Shown: piece by piece, positions 55,623 through 64,000 of the stretch
How the letters are laid out: every line of letters starts with the position of its first letter
Position numbering within the stretch: the first letter of the stretch is position 1
Assembly (NCBI GenBank): GCA_032871835.1
Contig: CM065301.1
Span: 8,998,413 to 9,062,412 of the forward strand
DNA length: 64,000 bases
Source of the DNA: Dipteronia dyeriana
Taxonomy: Eukaryota > Streptophyta > Magnoliopsida > Sapindales > Sapindaceae
Reading direction: 5' to 3'
Position numbers and translations under genes: made by a program
Notes under the pieces: model-generated
Databases searched by the model: none
The model's input: the letters and a program-made list of their open reading frames with translations, nothing else
Told to the model about the DNA's origin: nothing

Positions 55623-56735
55623 ATGTCAAACAACATCTCTGAAAACGTGCCTTCTAGACTTTCCTCTAATGTTTCTATCAGACAGTCCCAAACAAACAAA
55701 ATTCAACACCTTGTAGAATACACCCACATCCCAGAATCTGCCCAGATTACTGAAACAGAACTCCCCCTATTAAATCCCTACACTATCTTCAAACGTAGCC
55801 GATCACTTTCCAGACGAGTTACTGCTCTGGTCCAACACCGCTCTCCTCCAGTGAAAGAGTACGTCCAGTCTACTGCTCTGGACAACTGCCTAATTCCTGC
55901 CTCATCTACTGAACAATATGTTGACCTAGAAATTGGCCAACCACTTATTGAACAGTGGATCCGAGAAGGATATTTCCACCTGCACATCGGAGCCATCAGA
56001 ATAATCCTTACCTTGCATGGCAGGAAAGGATTGCCGGTCACGGCCCGGATTGCCCTGCTCAATACCATCTACAAACAGTATGAGCATGCAGTCATTGGCA
56101 TGTGCCTCTCCACGTTACATGCAGGAAGCATCTCACTCACCTATTATCCGAACTTCAACGTACCTCTCAGAGATCTAAATCTGCACAACTGTCTCAAAAT
56201 CCAATTACAGATCATAGGAGCACCGATGATGCTGAATTCCTACATGGCAACCCTTCATCATCAGATAGCTTACAGACTCCAAGATCATGCTCTAGATCTT
56301 CCCATCCCTGGACACTCTGGAGATACCATCTTCATCAAAGCTGAAAGAGAAGATGAAGTCCCCACCATCATCCAGATTCCCAAACAACTGCCCAGAGAAA
56401 AGCTCACAGAGATCATGCCTCTGAACTGGATAACCAACTATGAGAAAACTTTTCAAAACACCACACCAGTTGTGGCAGCAGAGACAAAGTTCACGAAATT
56501 GGCAGATGGCTCAATCCAGACCACATACGAACAAATTAGCACCCCAGAAGCAAACCCCCCTATCACAGAAGCACCCGCCAATGCTCCTCCTGTTTTTCAA
56601 ATCCTGACAATCCGACCAGTCACCACGGAACAGGAAATCCCCATCCATCACTTTGAAGCCGATGGAACGCCTGTCTACACTGACAAAGTCAACAGGCATT
56701 TTATCTGGGACGTAGACCCAGACATGTGTGACGAT
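55623..56735 (+). pseudogene. Viral movement protein, right copy, 3'-truncated
   Basis: Starts at ATG 55623 (MSNNISENVPSRLSSNVSIR). The frame is open through the 30K-type core (LTLHGRKGLPVTARIALLNT; AGSISLTYYPNFNVPLRDLN) to 56735, where the viral sequence stops at VDPDMCDD. Translation would run on through the flanking AT repeat, giving an Ile/Tyr-rich artificial tail to 56813. About 60 C-terminal residues present in the other copy are missing. The N-terminal region is intact here but absent from the left copy. No internal stops, but the end is lost. Confidence 0.85.
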
Positions 56736-57000
56736 ATTATAATATATATAATAATTTATTATGATATATCTAATACTATATACATTATTATATATATATA
56801 TATATATATATAATGTTATTATACACAATAATATAATATATCAAGTATTATATATTTATATAGGATATAATGTAATATACTATGTATTATTATATATAAA
56901 AATATAATAATATTTAATATATAAAATAATATATATGTAATAATATTTTAAATATTATTATAATATGTATATATATATTGTAATTATTTATTTATAATTT
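56736..57000. repeat. AT-rich microsatellite, right flank of the viral insertion
   Basis: Irregular (TA)n/(TAA)n over about 250 bases. Together with 43740-43826 it shows the viral DNA sits within an AT-dinucleotide tract. Confidence 0.85.
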
Positions 57001-57429
57001 AAGAGTTTAGTTTTGATTAATTCATTTTTTGACATACTTTTTTGAATTAATTTTTTATGCGTTACTTTTGTTTAATTTAAAAATTACAATACAAAAATTA
57101 TATTGGTTAATTATGTAATCAATTTGTTTATAGTTGTAATAATATTAAACAAAATGTCAAAATTGAAATTTCAATTTTTGATAGTTTTCGGTTAACCTAC
57201 CAGACGCGTTTTTTCCGTTTTCATTTTCAAAATGCAGTTTTCAGTATATGCTACCATACGCGTTTTCAGAATTCGAAATTGAAACCAAAAATACTATTTT
57301 CGTTTTTTATTTTATTTTCGAAAAACAACAACTGAAAAACTCTTATAGGACGGGCCCCAATATTCTTCCATTTTGTCTTTTCGTTTTCTTTTATTTTATT
57401 CAATTCCAAAAAAGAGATAATAAATACAT
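57001..57429. other. AT-rich spacer with low-complexity TTTTCGAAAA phrases
   Basis: 57180-57345 contains CCGTTTTCATTTTCAAAATG and ACGCGTTTTCAGAATTCG, resembling the phrases at 43395-43590 left of the virus. Probably a decayed hAT-type MITE. No gene. Confidence 0.4.
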
Positions 57430-57602
57430 TAATGTTAAATATTGATTTTTATCATTTTAATTAATAAAATAATAAAAATAACATTTTTAATACAACTATC
57501 TATTTAAGCACGATGTTAAATTGTTATGCTAAATATAACATTTTACATTTTTTATGTCAAATTTGGTATTAACAATAATACATGCATCGAAGATGGTTTT
57601 AG
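57430..57602. mobile_element. Right half of a MITE of the 42.2-43.3 kb family
   Basis: Matches the right arm at 43080-43255: ATACATTAAT, a T-rich stretch, GTTAAATTGTTATGCTAAATAT, TGTCAAATTTGGTATTAACA and the end CATCGAAGATGGTTTTAG. Confidence 0.5.
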
Positions 57603-59389
57603 ATCTGAAATGTCTATTTATAGTACCCTAACTATTTTTAGTCAAAGACAATAATGTCCTAATTTTAGTATCTTTATTTTTAAAACTGAAAAATAAAGAA
57701 CTTTACAAGTGTTAACGTCGATTTCTGGATATATGAAAAAAGTCAACAAGATTTGGATTTTAGCTATGATCTCAAAGAGAAAAAGAAGAAGAAAGTAATC
57801 GGACGTAAGTTTTTACGTAGTAAAACTTCGATGACCGGAGAAACTTCAACGGGTGGTTGAATGGTCAACCGAGCCAAATCTACTATGAATAGAATAATTA
57901 TAATTCTCGGTCTCTCTTATTCTCTCTGTATTTGCTATATTATGTATATATTTTTTGTGACAAGATTATGGGTCTATTTATATATCCATAGAACCATAAT
58001 CCTCTTTGTACAAGTAATAAAAGATCTTTGTATTTAATTATGATTGTTTACTTGTTCGAAGTAGTTTGTCATCTTTCCTGTTTCGGAGACTTGTATTGAG
58101 ATCGAATGGGACTCTAATAATGTAGTCCAGTTAGGACTTATTTCTTTATAATAGCGTAGTCTTTTTGAAGAAATAAAATTGATGTCTGATTAGGAACCAT
58201 TTCTGCTTGATATTCTGTTCTTCTTGGAATTTTTATTTGATATGGATATCTTCGCGTATTTTAATGACTCGATTCGTGTGAGCTACGCGCTAGGCTTTTT
58301 ATTCGGTTTTCTTCATGTTTGTCCTTAGTAGAACACGATACCAGCTGGTCCCGAGTGAAGTCATCTGATCCCGAGTAGAAAATGTCATCAACTAGCCCCG
58401 AGTATCTTTAACTGACCTCGAATAGTATATGACGTCAGTTGACCCCGAGTAGGTTTTGTTCAATACTTATTTACTCGGGCTTCTCTTCTTTGGTGATGTT
58501 TTGCAGGATATTTTCTGAATGTCTATTTGGACGTCCACCTGACAATTTTATCCTCTTTATCGATGACGTGTACGTCTGATAAAATTTACATACGACAACA
58601 AGAAAATTTAAAAACAAATTATATACAATCTAATGGCTATTCAACATTTCAGCCTATTCGTGAGAGTTTTTATTTTTCTATTAAAAGAATAAGAAGAATT
58701 TGTTTAATTGGATTTTCAACATTTAATATGTACCAAACAGACCAAACGGTGGCCCATAACATCGTAAACACCGGCGCAGGTCAATATAGTATCAATGCTC
58801 CATCAATCGATGCTCACATTTGACACATACAAATACAATTAAGATACTCATTTAGTCATTTTAATGACTTGCACTTTTTGTATATAAAAAAAAAAATCAT
58901 TACAATATTTTGGTACGAGTAAAATTCATAAATAACCTTAAAATGATAGGGTATTTAAAATTATACATTTTTAATAACTTTTCTTTTTTTATTTAAGAGA
59001 AATGTTTCTTTGACAAGCATGCTCTTTATGTATTTATGATGTGGCACTCAAGGCACGGTGTTCGTTTGAAATTTAAAAGCTAAATAAATGTTAAAAATAT
59101 ATAACAAATTAAATGAAATTAAAATCATTTTGGCATGTAAACTTGAGAAACGAAATCAGTTTTCAAAGAGAGAAAAGAGTGTGGAGTGAGAAGATTTGAT
59201 CAAGTTCAGAGACGGGATTTGTTCGTCGCCGACGAACTGTTCATCAACAAAGAGTTTCATTGTAGAGAGAAGAATATGATATGTGTATGTGTATGTTCCT
59301 TATTTGGATTAAAGATTGTTGAACTTTGGATTTTAATTTCGTGAACAATGTCTGTCTTTTGAATGATTGAATAATTTTTAGTTTAAGCT
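57603..59389. other. Intergenic region with a degenerate CCCGAGTA repeat
   Basis: No gene is supported. At 58334-58462 the phrase (C)CCCGAGTA recurs about every 25-30 bases with GTCATC/GACGTC between. 59155-59330 resembles a gene leader and may precede the DUF1985 gene's promoter region. The 98-residue frame at 58527 has no recognised domain. Confidence 0.4.
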
Positions 59390-60480
59390 TGAAATTACCC
59401 AGAATAGTTACACGCTAAACTGACTTTACAATCGAGCATGTAAAGATAGAGGGTTAAACATCGTGCAAACCTAGTGGAATTCATCATGGTTGTTAAACAA
59501 CGTGCAAAGATAGTGGGATTTGACAATATGTAAAAATGCCCAGAATCGTTACACGCTAAAATCAATTTACAATCTAACGTGTAAACATTTGTACAAGTGA
59601 GCGTGTAACGTTGTTTATTCTTTGGCGTGTAAAGATTCTGAGTTTTTTTACACGTCAAAATGTGTTTACACGTTCAATTGTAAACTTATTTTGGTGTGTA
59701 AAAAAACCCAGAATCTTGACAATTGAATGTGTAAACACATTTTATAGATAGATATTGCATAACTTTATCATATTTTGTTTGCTACTAGATCAGTTGTTAT
59801 TTTCATTTTACGGCTTGTAAAGATTGTGGGTTTGATTTGGCCTTTGATTTGTGTGAAATTGTATATGACCTAGAATGGTTATATGCTAACATGGGTTTAT
59901 TATCCAGCATGTAAAGCTTTTGGGCATTATTGGTGTGAACTGGACCCGGAATCATTACATACTAAATGGGTTTACATTGTAACGTGTAAACTCTTCTACA
60001 AGTTAGCGTGTAACAATGTTGTAATATACGACGTGTAAAGATTTTAGGCATTTTTTGTGTGAACTTGACTCAAAATTGTTACACGCTAAATGGGTTTACA
60101 TTGTAGCGTGTAAACCCTTCTACAAGTTAGTGTGTAACGATTTGGTAATATACAACGTGTAAAGATTTTAGGCATTATTTGTGTTAACTTGACACAGAAT
60201 CATTACACGCTAAATGATTTTATATTGTAACATGTAAACCCTTCTACAAATTAGCATATAACGATGTTGTAATGTACAACATGTAAAGATTTTGGACAAT
60301 ATATGTGTGAACTTGATCCAAAATCGTTATACGCTAAATGAGTTTACATTATAACGTGTAAACCCTTATACAAGTCAATGTGTAACAATGTTTAATGTGA
60401 TGCGTGTAAAGAATGGTTACACGCCATTGTTTAAGTGATCGTGTAAACCCTTGTATAAATCATCGTGTAAAGTTTTTTAT
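59390..60480. repeat. TTACACG/CGTGTAA array, left, 124-bp period
   Basis: Units of the form CAGAATCGTTACACGCTAAATGGGTTTAC... repeat. The best-ordered copies start at 59944, 60068, 60192 and 60316, exactly 124 bases apart. Earlier copies (from about 59397) are more diverged. Within each unit TTACACGC and GCGTGTAA occur as inverted pairs. It lies immediately upstream of a DUF1985-like gene. Confidence 0.9.
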
Positions 60481-60619
60481 TTAGCGTATAAAGATTTTTA
60501 GCATGATTTGTTTGAGATTTTTTGTGTTTCATCATGTTACCTAACTATCATGGAAATATTTTCAGGTTGTGACCAGAAAATGAGAACGTACAATACTAAG
60601 AAAGAACCAGAGAATTCAG

Positions 60620-63300
60620 ATGGCAGAGCATGAAGACCGGGCAGAGAATGTGAACGTAGCAGAGGTTGAGAACCTACCAGAGACTGGGTATATAGCACAG
60701 ACTGATAACGTAACACAAAATGAGAATATAGTAGAAACTGAAGAGTCATCATAGAACGAATACGTAGATCAGTATTTGTTACACCGGAATATGTGATCGT
60801 ATAACATAACGATAACAGTGTTTTGCAAACTGAAATTGATCAATGACATTAAGGAGGTGTTGGCTAGTTACGGTGAGTTGGAAGAATTCAATAAAAGTTG
60901 TTTCAGATATTACTTGGATCTACCACATTACATGAGGGGTTTATTTCAAGCGATATACATACATAACTTATTGCTCCACCAAATTCGGTTCTCGGGTGCC
61001 AATGACGACGAGATGTGGTTTTCTATTTGGAACACCAAGGTTAGACTAAGAAAGAGAGAGTTTTGTTTATGCACTAGCTTGAAGTTTGGTGTATTACCGG
61101 ATATTTTTTTGAGAGATTACGTTCCGGTGCAGGTTGGGATCCACTTGAGATATTTTGGTAGGAACAGATATTTATTATTTGATCAGCTTTTGAACAAATT
61201 CTTAAGGAGTAGGTTTGACAAGAAAGGTAATGGTTTGAAGATGGCACTATTTTTGTTTGCGAACAACATCCTATTTGGCCAGGATTACCGGAGACAAGTC
61301 ACGTACTGGCTAATGTCGTCGGCTGAGGACATAGATGCTTTCAATTCGCTCCTATGGGGACATTACATGTTCAAGCACTACATCCGAATCGGTTTTAAGT
61401 TGTCGAGGACAATGGGTCATGCTAGAAGATACAACCTTTACAGTTTTATTTGGGAGTTCAGGTACTGTGACAACACTACGAGCATATTGTTATAATTATG
61501 AGGTTTTCCTTTTATTGTTATATTTAACTATTTAACTGTTTTTATTTTTGATAGTTTAGGTAATTGAGGCCATCCAATCGATGCGTAAGAAATTAGGTAA
61601 CATATTTGCTCCTCAGGGACGCCCCCGTTTTAAAAATGGGAATTTATCAAACTGGAATCAAATATGAGTGATTCATGGTTGAAGAAAGAGGCTGAAGGAA
61701 ATGTAAATATTATTTCGGTTTGTTATCTTAATTTGGTTAATTTTTCTAATAGATTGATTTGAATTAATTGACATGCCTTTGATTTTTTCAGCTCACTGGA
61801 TTAGCTACGATATATCCTATTCCACTGGAGGAAAAAGAGTACTACTGGTTAGGCAATGAGGAGGACATGTCTGAAGGTCCTCAGTTTGTACCGTTGAAGG
61901 ATTTTGTGAACAAAGAAAGCTGAGTCGAGCCGTCATCAAAAAATCTCCAAAAGGGGAAACGAAACCTCTACAAAGGTCTTGATGAACCAATTAAAGACGA
62001 CAGAATGTTCAAGATGCATCACCATATAGACGCAACACGGGGGATGATAATGACAGTGAAAAACCTGATATGTCACCCCCTTTGATGGAATCTCGTGACC
62101 CACACTCACCTATACAGCTGGAATTGCACTTGGCTGTAGATTTTGAGAGGACTCCAACTCCTACTCATCAGAAGCGTCATCCATCTCCTTCTCGGCAGCC
62201 TCATCCATCTCCTACTTGGTATGGTCCTCCATATCATTATCGTCGACACTCATTGAGAAGATCAGAGGTGAGTGGTTTGTTTAAGTTTAATAAATATTAA
62301 ATAAGGAACATTATCGTTATCGTTATTATCATTTAATTTGAATTATATTTCTTAGGGATGACCTAATTGCAATTCCACAGCAACTACTGGACCAACTGTG
62401 TATCATCGTACCTGAAGAGGTCCAAAATTGGATGCAATCGTTGCAGTCTAAATTTAGGAAGTTGTGAACCAACATGTTACAATTGTTTTCTTCTGAGGTA
62501 TGTATAACTTCTTTTTTAATTTGTTAAAATTTGGTGATATTATCCCCAACATTTAAAGTTACTGTTTTCCTTATGGCAGAGAGCCCCTCGTTTGAGCACG
62601 GAAGATGATGTATTACACGATAACATTGATGGGGATCCTGTATGTCATTTCGAGGCAGCCCTCACCCTTAAGACAACCCTTACCACTGAGGCAACCCTCA
62701 CCACCGAGGCTGCCCCAACTAGTGATTTTTATACAGCCCTGAGTACCGAGATAGTCCCTAGCACAGAGATTGCCTCATCCATAAATCAACCACCACTACC
62801 CTCACATGACATAGATACCCCTCTACCATTAGCGTCATTTGACCCGACGGAAGTTATCGAGAGCTGCTGTTGTCAAAGTGGTTAAGAAGTCCATACACTG
62901 ATCCCTTTAGAGCCTAGAAGAAACAGGAAGTTATCGAACAATATACCGCTTTTATAAATGATCCGGGCTTACAGTTTTATGTGTTTTAACAATTTGTTTG
63001 GTGCTATGTAATTTGACTTGTTTGGTGATATATTGTGTGACTAATCTTACTCACATGTTTCCATATGCAGTCATAGCATCGACATCGATGCTTCTGTTTC
63101 ACAATCTTTTTTTAGAGAACTAGAAGACCCTACAGAATGATTAGGCAATGAGCATGTGGATGCCTACTTAAATATGCTTTAGAAGCGAAAACTAAACTCA
63201 GTAGAAGGTCGGCGATTTCCATGCAAAGTAGCAGTAGTTGATGTCGCTTTCTTTGTACAGTATTGTCATATATTCAAAGCCACTGCTTACACGTTCTGTA
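60620..63300 (+). pseudogene. DUF1985/ULP1-like gene, decayed
   Basis: From ATG 60620 (MAEHEDRAENVNVAEVENLP) the frame meets TAG at about 60752 and TGA at about 60794, then stays open through a DUF1985 domain (60818-61447: CFRYYLDLPHYMRGLF; FCLCTSLKFGVLPDIFLRDY; ANNILFGQDYRRQVTYWLMS). A GT..AG intron at about 61460-61556 leads to VIEAIQSMRKKLGNIF. Later exons include LTGLATIYPIPLEEKEYYWL (61796 on), a Thr/Glu-rich repeat (TLTTEATLTTEAAPT, about 62670-62720) and the start of a C48-like region (LGNEHVDAYLNML; VDVAFFVQYC; 63140-63270). The catalytic part of the protease is not visible before the right-hand repeat array begins. The gene is broken by several stops. Confidence 0.75.
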
Positions 63301-63459
63301 ACTTCATTGTAGGATTCACTAAGCAAGCTTTGGAGTAAATTTCATCCGAATTTCCATAAACTGTTATAAAAAAAATTCTACCCAAAAGATTTTGTAATTT
63401 CTTTATAAACATTAGGTTTTGGATATGTTGGGCGTGGATAGGTTTGCATTGCAGTTTGT

Positions 63460-64000
63460 GCTAAGTATTCATAACATGTTGAAGTTTATAACAACATGAT
63501 TACATGTCAGCTTATAAGCATGATTACATGCTCAACATGCTTACACGTCAGTTTCTAAGAATGATTACACGTTGTGAAAGCTTACACGATGCCATATGGG
63601 GAAAGATTACATGCTTAAAAATATGTGTGATTACACGCTACTTAATGTAACGTGTAATCAATCACATTGGTGCACCGTGAAAGACTACAAGATGCAACAA
63701 TGAGAAAGATTACACAGTGCAACAATGGGAAAGATTACACGTCATACTGTACACATGATTACACACTACATTATGTAGCGTATAATCATATTTATACGCT
63801 ACAGAAATGTAACGTGTAATAGATTTTACTGGTGCACTGTGAAAGCTTACACGATGCCACATGGGGAAAGATTACACGCTTGAAAATATACGTGATTACA
63901 CGCTACATAATGTAACGTGTAATCAGTCACATTGGTGCACCATGAAAGATTACACGATACAATAATGGGAAAAATTACACGTCATACTGTACGTATGATT
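63460..64000. repeat. TTACACG array, right, ~265-bp period, continues beyond the window
   Basis: Many TTACACG, CGTGTAA and GATTACACG motifs. A long unit starting GTGAAAGCTTACACGATGCC occurs at 63574 and 63839, 265 bases apart. The motif core is shared with the left array although the long units differ. Confidence 0.88.

Larger units (their letters stand above)
43827..56735. mobile_element. Endogenous pararetrovirus (Caulimoviridae), two copies head to head
   Basis: Two copies of one viral genome (estimated ~6.8 kb circle) lie in opposite orientation and meet at 50247-50250. The left copy (minus) runs movement protein, polyprotein, regulatory region. The right copy (plus) runs polyprotein, regulatory region, PBS, movement protein. 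They are therefore circularly permuted relative to each other. There is no integrase. The gene content (30K-type movement protein, CCHC knuckle, aspartic protease, RT, RNase H, tRNA-Met PBS) is that of plant pararetroviruses. In the ~400 bases I compared near the polyprotein start the copies differ at about two positions. Both are broken. The genus is not assigned. Confidence 0.9.
59390..64000. mobile_element. Second DUF1985/ULP1-like element (Mutator-type), open at right edge
   Basis: A DUF1985/ULP1-like pseudogene lies between two arrays rich in TTACACG. No transposase is seen within the window; if present it would lie to the right. Assignment to Mutator-like elements rests on the gene type and on analogy with 27430-37120. 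Ends unknown. Confidence 0.55.

Noticed and set aside
43827..56735. Viral block considered as an LTR retrotransposon pair
   Set aside because: There is no integrase and no LTR pair; a 30K-type movement protein and the permuted joined copies fit a pararetrovirus.
56736..56813. Ile/Tyr-rich C-terminus of the right viral movement protein
   Set aside because: Translation of the flanking AT microsatellite, not viral sequence.
58527..58823. 98-residue frame
   Set aside because: No recognisable motif or supporting gene structure.
59390..60480. Array considered as an origin or CRISPR-like locus
   Set aside because: 124-base tandem repeat without spacers; better explained as an element-associated satellite.

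Overview
This window is nuclear DNA from a flowering plant, most likely a eudicot. It has spliced genes with GT..AG introns, a eukaryotic-type tRNA gene followed by a T-run, and a dense population of plant mobile elements: an Athila-type Ty3/gypsy element, hAT and Tourist-like non-autonomous elements, Mutator-like elements with DUF1985/ULP1-like genes, and an endogenous caulimovirid. I cannot name the species. The only clearly intact host genes I can support are two tandem CHX-type cation/H+ antiporters and one tRNA-Val.

Layout. 1-1127: minus-strand 5' end of a Ty3/gypsy element (LTR, initiator-Met primer site, start of gag). 1850-15338: a small hAT-type element split by a nearly complete Athila-type retrotransposon (2359-15294) with two ~1.5 kb LTRs, a tRNA-primed PBS, decayed gag-pro-RT-RNaseH-integrase and an env-position ORF. 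15503-16382: an 880 bp hAT-type non-autonomous element with an 8 bp target duplication. 16962-25747: two CHX genes in the same direction, each with three exons and phase-0 introns, separated by a Tourist-like MITE and a TA-flanked MITE. 26102-26173: tRNA-Val(UAC) on the minus strand. 27430-37120: a Mutator-like element with a plus-strand transposase and a convergent minus-strand DUF1985/ULP1-like gene, flanked by arrays of CTCGATC motifs. Its transposase is split by a 2.1 kb solo LTR with perfect 5 bp target duplications. 37-43.7 kb: AT-rich intergenic DNA with MITEs.

43827-56735: an endogenous pararetrovirus (Caulimoviridae) present as two circularly permuted copies joined head to head and embedded in TA-microsatellite DNA. 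Both copies carry a 30K-type movement protein ORF and a polyprotein (coiled-coil/zinc-knuckle coat region, aspartic protease, reverse transcriptase, RNase H, then a long unassigned C-terminal region). Both are interrupted by frameshifts, stops or truncations. 59390-64000: a second, different DUF1985/ULP1-like element whose gene lies between arrays of TTACACG/CGTGTAA repeats. It runs off the right edge.

How the parts work together: the two CHX proteins would act as membrane cation/H+ exchangers. Almost everything else is selfish DNA in successive layers (hAT cut by Athila, MULE cut by a solo LTR, AT repeat cut by pararetrovirus). All boundaries and motifs come from reading the sequence. Family names come from recognised motifs, not database searches.
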